A program made the translations under genes and the position numbers. Shown here piece by piece: positions 6,040-13,080 of a stretch of DNA of 13,575 nt. The DNA comes from JAVVFH01 sp032250585 (lineage in GTDB: Bacteria; Pseudomonadota; Gammaproteobacteria; Xanthomonadales; SZUA-36). The DNA lies in the NCBI GenBank assembly GCA_032250585.1, contig JAVVFH010000076.1:1-13575 (forward strand), written 5' to 3'. Position 1 is the first letter of the stretch, and each line of letters opens with the position of its first letter. The notes beneath the pieces are model-generated. The model had not been told where the DNA came from. It was given only the letters and a program-made list of their open reading frames with translations, and searched no databases.

Positions 6040-8664
6040 CTATTGGATTTTTATCAGTGCCGCATTCCCGACGTGACTGAAGCGGCCCGGGGAACAGGTC
6101 ATCAGCAAAATCTGGCAGTCCTGTCCGGCGCGGGCGATGGCCGCGCCCATCGATTCAAGCCGGGCCGGATCGGAAAAACCCAGCGCATCGTCGATGATCA
6201 GCGGCACGCCGCCCTGTTTGGAAACGATTTGTGCCGCGGCCAGGCGGGTGATGATGCCCAGCTGCTCGCGGGCGCCCACGCTGAGGCTGTCGAAGGGCAG
6301 GGATTGACCGTTCAAGGTTCGCGAAACCAGCTTCCAGTCGTTGTCGATGTCCACTTCGAAGCCCGCGCCGAAGACGATTTCACCCAGCCGTTCGATGCAT
6401 TCTTTCAACGGCCGGACATAGGCTTTGCGCGTGGCGTCCCGGTGGCTGCTCAGAGTCTCCCACAATAACTCAGCCGCGGCGGCACGCCGTATCGCCTCCC
6501 GGTGCGCCGCGGCGGCCGTCTCGAACTCGTGCCCGGCGGCTTCGAACGCCTCGTAACGCCCGTTGGCCCGAGCCTGCTGCAGCCGGTCGGCCAGCACGGC
6601 CAGCTGCTTATCGGCGTCGCGCAGCTCGCTGCAGGCACGCTCATGGGCCTGTCTGGCGTTCAGGTACTTCGCCTCGGTCGCATCCGGTGAGGCTTTCTTC
6701 AGATCGGCGCGCAACTGGTCAATCGCCTCATCAATCCTGGCCAGCTCCTGCTCCCGCTTGCTCACGCGCCGCGCCAGAGCCTCATCGCTTTCCCCTTTGC
6801 GCGCGGCCTCCAGCCGGCCCTGGTTCTGTTTCCGGGCCTCGGCCAGTCCGGATTTCTCCTGCTGGGCGAGTTCCAGTTGCAAAATGGCCGCGTCGCGCTC
6901 GGCCCGGATTTCAGCCAGCTTTGTTTCCTTGCCTTCGAACGTTTCTTCAATCTGAGCGAGTTCGTCGCGCAGTGCGTCCACGCGCCTGGCGGCCTCGCTC
7001 AGGCTGGCGGGGAGCTCGGGCTGTTGCGGGCGGGTTTCCTGGTAGGCCTCGCACTCGGTTTGCAGTTTTTCAGCCCGCTGCTCGATTTCGGCCAGGCCTT
7101 CGTCTTCCAGCAGCTGTTTTTCCTGCCGCTTGATGGCCTTGAGATCGCGCTCGGCGCTTTGGCGCGCCTGATTGGCCGCCACGGCCTCGGCATAACCGGC
7201 AACGCCGGAATCAGCGAGCAAATCATCGAGCGCCTTTTCAAGATCCCGGTGTTCCTGGTCCAGGTCTTCCGCGGATTTTGGGGGCGCGATGAGCACGCTT
7301 GCCACGCCCGGGAAGCAAATCCGCGTCTCGCTGGCGATGTCGAGCTGCTCCAGCCCGGCCGGCTCCAGCTTGACCTGGCGCTCATCGACCTGCAATTGCA
7401 GGCGCGCATCGGCTTCGACCGTAACGCGGGTCGCCGCCATGTCACGCTTACCCACGGCCACTTTATGCCGGGTGTGCGCCTCGCGGATCAGTTCAAGACG
7501 GGCGTCGTCCACGCGGTTCGAAGCGAGCGTTTCCAGCGCGGCGCTTTTCTCCTTCGCGAGCGCTGCGAGCTTATCGAGCCGCGCGGCTTCCTTGCGCAGC
7601 GTCTCCTTGCGCTCGAGATGCTCCCGGTCGCCGGCTGCGCGTTGGAGTGCGGCGCCGATTGTTTTTTTTCGCACCTTCTCCTCGTCGAGCGCCAACTGCG
7701 CGGCATCGAAGCGGCCCTTGAGTTCATCGACCAGGCGGGTCAGCGGTTCGAGCCCTTCTTCGAGCGACCTGATTTTGGCGTCTTTGTCGGTGATTTCGGT
7801 GCTCAGGCCGGCACGGCGATGCTGGTCGTCCTGTGCGCTTTTCAGCAACTCCGCGGCATCGGCGCGGTCCCGCTGCCTGGCTTCGAGCTGCACCTTGAGG
7901 GAATTGACCCGTTCCCATTCCGCCGCGTGCTTTTCGACATTGGCCTGCAAGCCGGGAATCAGTTCGCGCAGCCGCGAGACGTCTTTTGCGCTGCGTTCGT
8001 GTTCCTGGACGTCCTGCTCGATGGACGACAGAGCTTGCCGCGCGCTTTCGAGTTCCGCTTCGGCCTGCCTGAGAGTTTCTTCGCTCGTCCTGTTCCTCGG
8101 CAGCCCCGTGGGCGTGAAATAGCGGGCGTATTCGGCTTCGGCAGCGGCAATCAGGCCGGATTCCTCGTAGCCCGTTCCGCCCGCGCCCGCCACTTCGTCG
8201 AGCGATTTCGAGAGCCCTTCCGAATCGTTCAGCTTGGCCTGGCCGACTTCCTTTCCCTGGTCCACCAGCAACGCGTCCCAGAGCGCCAAGTCCATGGTTT
8301 CCTCGAGCATCGCGGTGGCTTTTTCATGCGCCTCGCGGCCCGTGAACTGCTCTGTAACGGGGGCCGTGACGTGCAAGGTGGTTTCGGTGTTGCGGTTGTA
8401 AACCTTGGCATAGGTGAAACGATAATCGCCGGTGGTGATTTCCGCCTCCACCCGGCTGCCGACATCCCGGCCGGCCGGCTGAATCGCCTTGACGTCTTTC
8501 GCTTTCGAGGAGTCCAGAATCCGGAACAGAAAGCGAATGGCTTCGACAAAGGTGGTTTTGCCGATTTCATTCGGCCCCTCGATGATCGTGACGCCTTCGT
8601 CGAGTTCGATTTCGCGGGCATCGATGCCGCGCCAGTTTTCCAGCTTGATTCGGTGAATGCGCAT
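6040..8664 (-). CDS. SbcC/Rad50-like (YhaN-like) coiled-coil AAA ATPase without zinc hook
   Basis: This 874-aa SMC-type ATPase has a Walker A at GPNEIGKTT (30-38), an ABC signature LSVGAREQL (794-802) and a Walker B LIIDDAL (822-828); the two halves of the head are split across the termini as in Rad50/SbcC. Between them run charged, heptad-like coiled coils at about 195-405 and 464-740. The apex is unusual: no CxxC zinc hook is present. Instead, residues about 412-462 look like a small beta-rich insert (LQLQVDERQVKLEP, then ETRICFPGVASVLIAPP). This is reminiscent of YhaN-type proteins rather than E. coli SbcC (1,048 aa). The upstream phosphoesterase gene ends in TGATG over the start, so the two are translationally coupled and should form an Mre11-Rad50-like nuclease acting on DNA ends or hairpins. 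I leave the gene symbol blank because it is not a close SbcC. Confidence 0.88.
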   Translation of the reverse strand: MRIHRIKLENWRGIDAREIELDEGVTIIEGPNEIGKTTFVEAIRFLFRILDSSKAKDVKAIQPAGRDVGSRVEAEITTGDYRFTYAKVYNRNTETTLHVTAPVTEQFTGREAHEKATAMLEETMDLALWDALLVDQGKEVGQAKLNDSEGLSKSLDEVAGAGGTGYEESGLIAAAEAEYARYFTPTGLPRNRTSEETLRQAEAELESARQALSSIEQDVQEHERSAKDVSRLRELIPGLQANVEKHAAEWERVNSLKVQLEARQRDRADAAELLKSAQDDQHRRAGLSTEITDKDAKIRSLEEGLEPLTRLVDELKGRFDAAQLALDEEKVRKKTIGAALQRAAGDREHLERKETLRKEAARLDKLAALAKEKSAALETLASNRVDDARLELIREAHTRHKVAVGKRDMAATRVTVEADARLQLQVDERQVKLEPAGLEQLDIASETRICFPGVASVLIAPPKSAEDLDQEHRDLEKALDDLLADSGVAGYAEAVAANQARQSAERDLKAIKRQEKQLLEDEGLAEIEQRAEKLQTECEAYQETRPQQPELPASLSEAARRVDALRDELAQIEETFEGKETKLAEIRAERDAAILQLELAQQEKSGLAEARKQNQGRLEAARKGESDEALARRVSKREQELARIDEAIDQLRADLKKASPDATEAKYLNARQAHERACSELRDADKQLAVLADRLQQARANGRYEAFEAAGHEFETAAAAHREAIRRAAAAELLWETLSSHRDATRKAYVRPLKECIERLGEIVFGAGFEVDIDNDWKLVSRTLNGQSLPFDSLSVGAREQLGIITRLAAAQIVSKQGGVPLIIDDALGFSDPARLESMGAAIARAGQDCQILLMTCSPGRFSHVGNAALIKIQ

Positions 8665-9812
8665 CAGGGGGCCGCCCGCTGGCTGAGACGGTAGAGGAGC
8701 TTCAGGGCATCCTGCGCCACTTCATCCCCCTGCTGCGCTTTGGCGACCAGTTCGTCCCAGGCGCTTTTCGCGTAGCCGGCCAGATCCAGGCTGTTCTGGT
8801 CCAGGCGGTCGGGGACGGTGACAAGATCGGAAGTTCTTTCGCGCTGGCGCAGGCTGGCGAAAAGATCGGCGCGGGACTCCATGAGCTCCGCCAGCATGGC
8901 GTCCTCGGCCAGGTTGACGCTGCCCTCGAAGCCGACCTTGATGGCGGTGCGCTGCTTATTGGGCAGACCGTCGAGCCAGGCCCTGAACCGGTCGATGTCA
9001 TCCGCGCCGTTCACGACGAAGTGCTCGGCAATGAATTCCCACTGCCCGACATCCAGCGCGCGGGTCGAGCAGCCACCGCCACTCTCGATTTCGACCAGCA
9101 GCGCCTTGTTGGGCTCCACTTCATCGAAGGCCGTAACCAGCGGCGCGCCAGAATACCAGATGCGGCCCGTATCCCCGACCGGCGTCAGCGAGTGGCGGTC
9201 GCCGAGCGCGACGTAATGGACCTGGCCGCTGTCGAGCGCCGCCTCGACCTTCGCCAGTTCGATGATCTCGGGGCGCGACTGGTCGGGCGACAGCGCATCG
9301 ACCTGTCCATGCGCCACGACGACCCGCAGCGCAGCGCCACCCGACGGCAGGGATTCGAGCAGGTCGCCGCACAGATCGCCGCTCGGATGCCGGGTCGGCC
9401 ACGGCGCCCCGTAAATCTCGACGCCGTCGAGCCCCGGCACGGCGGCCGCGGAAGTGTCGCGCAGCACGAACACCGACCCCCCGATGTCGCGGAATTCGCG
9501 GGTGTTGAAGATCGAGGATCCGTCCAGCGGGTCGTGGTTGCCCGGCAGAAGGTATATCGGGACGGGCAGGGAGGACAGGGCATCCAGCGCCCGGGTCAGG
9601 GTCACGCGCGAAAGCTGGTTCGACTCGAATACGTCACCGGCAACCACGATGAATTGGGCCTCGTGCTCCCGGGCCAGCGCCCCCAGCCGACCCACCACGT
9701 CGATCCGCGCCTGGCTGAACCGCGACATGGCCTCCTTGCTCAGAAAGGCCCGCGTCATTCCAAGCTGCCAATCCGAACTGTGAATAAACCGTATCTTCGA
9801 GTTATCGCCCAC
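8664..9812 (-). CDS. SbcD/Mre11-like metallophosphoesterase
   Basis: This 382-aa protein is a calcineurin-like phosphoesterase of the DNA-repair exonuclease type. Phosphoesterase motifs in order are HSSDWQLG (11-18; D14, with Q16 where DxH is canonical), VAGDVFES (57-64; D60, E63), LPGNHDPLDG (89-98; N92, H93), VVAHGQ (165-170; H169) and VALGDRH (201-207; GDxH rather than GHxH). The C-terminal 120 residues should be the DNA-binding or capping part and the partner-binding tail. The start is GTG at 9812; the reverse strand carries AAAGGGG about 11 nt upstream, and no in-frame ATG fits better. Its stop overlaps the ATPase start by one base. Together they resemble SbcDC or YhaON. The fold is firm; nuclease activity is inferred, because two metal-site motifs differ from the textbook form. 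Confidence 0.88.
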   Translation of the reverse strand: MGDNSKIRFIHSSDWQLGMTRAFLSKEAMSRFSQARIDVVGRLGALAREHEAQFIVVAGDVFESNQLSRVTLTRALDALSSLPVPIYLLPGNHDPLDGSSIFNTREFRDIGGSVFVLRDTSAAAVPGLDGVEIYGAPWPTRHPSGDLCGDLLESLPSGGAALRVVVAHGQVDALSPDQSRPEIIELAKVEAALDSGQVHYVALGDRHSLTPVGDTGRIWYSGAPLVTAFDEVEPNKALLVEIESGGGCSTRALDVGQWEFIAEHFVVNGADDIDRFRAWLDGLPNKQRTAIKVGFEGSVNLAEDAMLAELMESRADLFASLRQRERTSDLVTVPDRLDQNSLDLAGYAKSAWDELVAKAQQGDEVAQDALKLLYRLSQRAAP

Positions 9813-9935
9813 CGCGATGCCAACCCCTTTCCATCAACCGTCCCGGACCCCGCCTGGCGCTACCGCGGAGCATCGAACAAACCACACTACCATAAGGCCT
9901 GAACTGCATGGTTTTCGGTTGGCAACGGAAGCGCC

Positions 9936-10058
9936 GCGAAATCAGGACGAAGTCAGAGCGAAGTCAGCGAAGTCAGAGCGAAGTCAGGACACCCATAGCG
10001 AAGTCAGGACACCCACCGACGAAGCGAAGTCAGGACACCAGCGAAGTCAGGACACCCA
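9936..10058. repeat. Array A of AAGTCAGGACACCC repeats, irregular period
   Basis: Starting with GAAGTCAG at 9949, successive units are 11, 9, 11, 20, 21, 5, 17 and about 19 bp. The full unit is GCGAAGTCAGGACACCCA (copies at 9978-9995, 9998-10015 and 10041-10058; a copy one base shorter at 10024-10040), and the shorter ones are the same unit without GACACCCA. A degenerate GCGAAATCAGGACG precedes them at 9936-9949. This is the reverse-complement orientation of arrays B and C. The M20 amidohydrolase frame coming from the right ends inside the array. The variable unit lengths suggest slippage or internal deletion. No transposase lies nearby. Confidence 0.85.
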
Positions 10059-11079
10059 TCGATCTGATAAAGGTGGCCTGCATCCGTTCCGCAATCACCC
10101 GGTTAGGCAACAGGCTATGGTTGCCGTGCATGATTTCCCACTCGACGGATGTGCCCGTGCCGGCAGCCGCTCCCCGGGCGGCCGCTTCGACCCGTGCCCA
10201 CAACTCGAGCAGCACGCGCGCGTCGGGGTGACGCACGTAGTAATAAACCTGCGCGTGATCCGGCACCACGTTGGGCGCCTCGCCACCCGCGGTGATCACG
10301 TAGTGGATGCGAGTTTCCTGCGGAACGTGTTCGCGCATCAGGTTGATCATGTAATTGAACGCTTCCACACCATCCAGGGCGGAGCGCGCCTTTTCCGGCG
10401 CAGCCGCCGCATGCGCCGAAACACCGCTGAAATTGAAACGCGCCGACCGATTGGCCAGCGAGGACGACAGTTCGGCGCGATTAACGTCCCCCGGGTGCCA
10501 GGAGAGCACCGCGTCGACGTCATCGAACAAGCCTTCTCGAACCAGGTAGGCCTTACCGGAGCCGCCTTCCTCCGCAGGTGTGCCGTACACCCGGATCGTA
10601 CCCGGCAGGTCATTCTCGCGCAGCCAGCGACGCACGGCCACGGCTGCACCCAGCGATGCGGTCCCGAACAGGTGATGCCCACAGGCCTGTCCGCCCGCCT
10701 TGCCAGGGATTTCCTCCCGCACCGGAAGGGCGGCCTGGGTGATGCCCGGCAGGGCATCGAACTCGGCGAGCAAGGCAATAACGGGCCCGCCCGAGCCGGC
10801 TTCCGCGACAAAAGCGGTCGGAATGCCGGCCACACCGGCTTCGACCTCGAAACCTTCAGCTTTGAGTTTTTCCTGCAGCAGTGCACTGCTCTCGAACTCC
10901 TGGTAGCCAAGTTCGGACAGATTCCAGATTTTCAGTGCGATGGCTTTGTGCTCGTCGAAGCGTGCATCGATTCCACTGGTGATGCCTTCGCGAGAGGCCG
11001 CATGAGTCGTTGCAGCGGCCGAGAGCAAGACAATCAGCGCGCAGAGTCGAGTCGCGAAACGATGATTTGTAAGGTTCAT
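10030..11079 (-). CDS. Exported M20 (AbgB-like) amidohydrolase, 3'-truncated by a repeat array; probable pseudogene
   Basis: The open frame of 349 aa begins with a signal peptide (hydrophobic 12-24, likely cleavage after THA, residue 27). An M20-type metal site follows: CGHHLFG (133-139; C133, H135), the acid pair PAEEGG (169-174) and SWHPGD (193-198; H195). The dimerisation-domain signature is GVSAHAAAAPE (219-229). These match p-aminobenzoyl-glutamate hydrolase or aminoacyl-hydrolase relatives, which are usually about 450-490 aa. Here the protein continues normally to HSLLPNRVIAERMQATFIR (321-339). It then switches to SMGVLTSLVS, which is encoded by repeat array A, where the stop also lies. 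Roughly the last 100-130 residues of the catalytic domain, including the usual C-terminal histidine ligand, are absent. The product is therefore probably inactive. No strong ribosome binding site precedes ATG 11079. The family call is firm; the truncation rests on family length. Confidence 0.8.
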   Translation of the reverse strand: MNLTNHRFATRLCALIVLLSAAATTHAASREGITSGIDARFDEHKAIALKIWNLSELGYQEFESSALLQEKLKAEGFEVEAGVAGIPTAFVAEAGSGGPVIALLAEFDALPGITQAALPVREEIPGKAGGQACGHHLFGTASLGAAVAVRRWLRENDLPGTIRVYGTPAEEGGSGKAYLVREGLFDDVDAVLSWHPGDVNRAELSSSLANRSARFNFSGVSAHAAAAPEKARSALDGVEAFNYMINLMREHVPQETRIHYVITAGGEAPNVVPDHAQVYYYVRHPDARVLLELWARVEAAARGAAAGTGTSVEWEIMHGNHSLLPNRVIAERMQATFIRSMGVLTSLVS

Positions 11080-11186
11080 AAGGCTGATTTACCGGATTTC
11101 CGAGTAAGATGAGCGAGCACTGTAACAGCAGCTCAGGGCGCCAAAAAGAAGACGGGCCCAGACAAGGCACTCGTACACCGGCGAGG

Positions 11187-11224
11187 GCCCGGCCGGGCTC
11201 AACCACGCCGGGCGCGGTCCCGGC
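11187..11224 (-). terminator. Two GC-rich hairpins downstream of the DUF1244 gene, possible weak terminator
   Basis: GCCGGG (11207-11212) and CCCGGC (11219-11224) form a 6-bp stem with a 6-nt loop, 13 nt past the DUF1244 stop. The palindrome GCCCGGCCGGGC follows at 11187-11198. On the reverse strand no T-tract comes directly after either, and the nearest T-rich run is about 35 nt further. This may slow transcription, but it is not a convincing rho-independent terminator. Nothing else is evident in 11080-11237. Confidence 0.25.
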
Positions 11225-11237
11225 ATTGCGAACGGTC

Positions 11238-11555
11238 TCAGCTGGTCAGGTCCGGGTCCGCCATGACCTGCTCGAAGGCCTCGCGCTGCTCGGCAGTCGT
11301 TTCCTGCTGATGCTTGTCTTTCCACTCCTCATAGCTCATGCCGTAAACGAACTTGCGCGCCTCGTCCATGGTGAGGTCGAGCCCTTGCTCCTGAGCCGCT
11401 TCCAGGTACCAGCGGCTCAGGCAGTTGCGGCAAAAACCCGCCAGGTTCATTAGATCAATGTTCTGCACATCGCTGCGTTTGGCCAGGTGGCCGAGCAGCG
11501 TGCGCAGCACGGCGGCATCCAGTGCGGTTCGGTTTTCAGGGTTCAGTTTGGTCAT
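11238..11555 (-). CDS. DUF1244-family small protein
   Basis: This 105-aa protein matches the DUF1244 family along its whole length. The hallmark block is DVQNIDLMNLAGFCRNCLSR (29-48) with a CxxC pair at C42 and C45, followed by AARxxVYGMxYxEWKxxxQ in the form EARKFVYGMSYEEWKDKHQQ (65-84). The acidic tail is typical. The family is common in alpha- and gammaproteobacteria, is cytosolic, and has no settled function; the paired cysteines could bind metal or be redox-active. The gene lies 59 bp after the zincin-like gene on the same strand, and most of that gap is occupied by repeat array B. They may be cotranscribed. The start ATG has only a weak GCGAAG upstream. Confidence 0.9.
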   Translation of the reverse strand: MTKLNPENRTALDAAVLRTLLGHLAKRSDVQNIDLMNLAGFCRNCLSRWYLEAAQEQGLDLTMDEARKFVYGMSYEEWKDKHQQETTAEQREAFEQVMADPDLTS

Positions 11556-11575
11556 AACTTCGCCGGCGATTTGAG

Positions 11576-11614
11576 GTGGGTGTCCTGAATCTTAACGTGG
11601 GTGTCCTGATTCTT
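11576..11614. repeat. Array B: two copies of GTGGGTGTCCTGAnTCTT
   Basis: GTGGGTGTCCTGAATCTT at 11576-11593 and GTGGGTGTCCTGATTCTT at 11597-11614 repeat with a 21-bp period and differ at one base. They share GGGTGTCCTGA and TCTT with array C on the + strand and are the reverse complement of the units in array A. The second copy ends exactly one base before the stop codon of the zincin-like gene (CTA at 11615-11617 on the + strand). Confidence 0.85.
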
Positions 11615-11968
11615 CTATCCCCAGCCGATCTCGTCCAGGTGATCGTCGTCGATACCGAAATAATGGGCGATCTCGTGGATCAGCGTGGCGGCGATCTCCT
11701 CGCGCAGTTCCTCCCGCGGCAGGCCCAGCTCCAGGTGCGGCAGGCGATAGACGTAGATGATGTCGGGCAGATCGAACAGGTCATCCAGGCTGCGCTCGGT
11801 CAGCGGCGTGCCGACATAGAGGCCGAGCAGGCCCTCTTCGCCCGGCTCGCACTCCTCACCAGGCGCGTCGGTGACCTGGATTTCAATATGCTCCAGGGCC
11901 GTGTGCACCCACTCCGGCAGGTGGTCCATGGCATCCTGCACGACCGCCTCGAATTCCGCCTGCTTCAT
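11615..11968 (-). CDS. Zincin-like metallopeptidase family protein (DUF1025 type)
   Basis: This 117-aa acidic cytosolic protein carries the short zinc-protease motif HEIAHYFGIDDDHLDEIGW at 98-116: H98, E99, H102, then G105 and the acidic/His segment that can supply a third ligand. The preceding helix EELREEIAATLI and the strand PDIIYVYRLPHLE (68-80) match the small minimal-zincin family formerly called DUF1025. It is full length, and whether these proteins cleave peptides is not well established. The start ATG has AGGA 9 nt upstream (reverse strand, 11978-11981). The stop codon directly abuts array B. It precedes the DUF1244 gene on the same strand, probably as a two-gene unit. Confidence 0.9.
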   Translation of the reverse strand: MKQAEFEAVVQDAMDHLPEWVHTALEHIEIQVTDAPGEECEPGEEGLLGLYVGTPLTERSLDDLFDLPDIIYVYRLPHLELGLPREELREEIAATLIHEIAHYFGIDDDHLDEIGWG

Positions 11969-12129
11969 GCGCGCTCATCCTGCCAACCACGCTGCGGGTT
12001 CCGGCGGCAGGAAATTCCGGCCTCAGTCATTACAGCGCCTCTGCGTCGCCGCCCGCGAAGTTCTCTGGATCGCCCTCGCGCACATCGCACCGCCCCGTAA
12101 GCTTCGCCGTTGCTGCGCCGTGGGTCAAC

Positions 12130-12175
12130 CGGCATTCGCCGGGCGAGACAGAACGGCATGATTCGGCGAATGCCG
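12130..12175. repeat. Perfect 12-bp inverted repeat in the divergent intergenic region
   Basis: CGGCATTCGCCG (12130-12141) and CGGCGAATGCCG (12164-12175) are exact reverse complements separated by 22 nt. They would form a strong stem-loop. No T-tract follows on either strand, so it is not a simple terminator. It lies between the divergent zincin-like gene (start 11968) and the beta-propeller gene (start about 12223), where it could be a protein-binding site, a mobile palindromic element or an RNA structure in the leader. Confidence 0.6.
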
Positions 12176-12222
12176 CCCATCACAGGCCGTCTGGCAGACC
12201 CTGTGCTATTCTCGTTCACCGG

Positions 12223-13074
12223 TTGGCATCCGTTGTCCCGCCAAGCCGAGCCCCGCGCAGCAAACTCAGCGGCACCCTGGCCGTCGTCAACCAGGCGTCC
12301 GACACCGTCACGCTGATCGACCTGGCCACGATGGAAGCCAACAAGCATGTGCAGGTGGTCGGCGGGCCGCACGAGGTGGCGGTGTCGCCGGACGGGGGGC
12401 GCGCCATCGTCACCAACTACCGAAAGCACGGCGAGGGGCCGCAAAAGGCCCTCAGCCTGATCTCGCTGCCCGATGGTGCCGTGCTGAAAACCATCGATCT
12501 CAGCGAGTACCGCGCTCCGCACGACGTACACTGGGTCAACGACCGCCAGGTCGTCTGCACCACCGAAGACAACCAGGCGCTTCTGCTGGTCGATGTCGAG
12601 AGCGGCAAGATCCAGCGCGTTAATGAAACGGGCAAAGACGGCTCGCACATGCTGGCCTTGTCGCCCGACGGGCGCTGGGTGTGGGCCGGCAACCGGGCCG
12701 AGGACACCGTCTCGATCATTGATGTCCAGTCGCTGGAACTCGTGAAAACACTCGAGACGCCCGGTTTCCCCTACCGCGTGGAGTTCACGCCGAACGGCCG
12801 CTACGCGCTGGTGCCGCACGCGGTCAGCGGCACGCTGATGCTGGGCGACGTGGCCGATCAACAGGTGATCAAGCACATCCCGTTGGGCCTGACCGGCGTC
12901 GACGAACCGTCCACGGCCGGGGTGTTCCCGCACCCCGACAACGTGCATGCCTTAGTGACGGTGCGCAACGACAACTCGGTGCTGGTACTGAACCTGGAGA
13001 CCGGCGAAACTCTGGCCCGGGTGGAAGTGCAGTCGAGCCCAGACGGCGTGGCCTGGTCGCCGGTGCAGAGGTAG
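12223..13074 (+). CDS. YncE-like beta-propeller repeat protein, start uncertain
   Basis: About 283 aa are built of repeated 40-residue beta-propeller blades. Repeated elements include GTLAVVNQASDTVTLIDL (17-34), HEVAVSPDGGRAIVTNY (50-66), HMLALSPDGRWVWAGNRAED (142-161), DTVSIID (161-167), YRVEFTPNGRYALVP (184-198), NSVLVLNLETGETL (251-264) and SSPDGVAWSP (271-280), enough for a six- or seven-bladed YncE/surface-layer-type propeller. These proteins are usually exported, but no signal peptide can be read in frame. The only start near the first blade is TTG 12223, with no ribosome binding site. The frame stays open further upstream with no ATG, and an ATG at 12158 (MIRRMPPITG) is in another frame. 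Either the 5' end is damaged or a frameshift separates the leader from the body. The next gene starts 6 nt after the stop. Confidence 0.75.
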   Translation: MASVVPPSRAPRSKLSGTLAVVNQASDTVTLIDLATMEANKHVQVVGGPHEVAVSPDGGRAIVTNYRKHGEGPQKALSLISLPDGAVLKTIDLSEYRAPHDVHWVNDRQVVCTTEDNQALLLVDVESGKIQRVNETGKDGSHMLALSPDGRWVWAGNRAEDTVSIIDVQSLELVKTLETPGFPYRVEFTPNGRYALVPHAVSGTLMLGDVADQQVIKHIPLGLTGVDEPSTAGVFPHPDNVHALVTVRNDNSVLVLNLETGETLARVEVQSSPDGVAWSPVQR

Positions 13075-13080
13075 CGCGGC

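Noticed and set aside
6877..8694. 605-aa open frame on the + strand
   Set aside because: It is antisense to the ATPase gene, whose Walker and signature motifs are intact. Its sequence has no recognisable domain and reflects GC-rich codon bias.
6040..9812. Anti-phage defence island
   Set aside because: The two-gene ATPase and nuclease pair fits housekeeping SbcDC/YhaON-type DNA repair. No effector, methylase or other defence gene adjoins it.
9817..11112. 431-aa open frame on the + strand
   Set aside because: It crosses array A and is antisense to the M20 gene, which carries clear metal-site motifs and a signal peptide.
12110..12316. 68-aa + strand open frame as the true 5' end of the propeller gene
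   Set aside because: It begins in a different frame and its leader is not clearly a signal peptide. A single frameshift is possible but cannot be proved, so it is only noted under the propeller gene.
11965..12948. 327-aa open frame on the - strand
   Set aside because: It is antisense to the beta-propeller gene; the blade repeats on the + strand are convincing.
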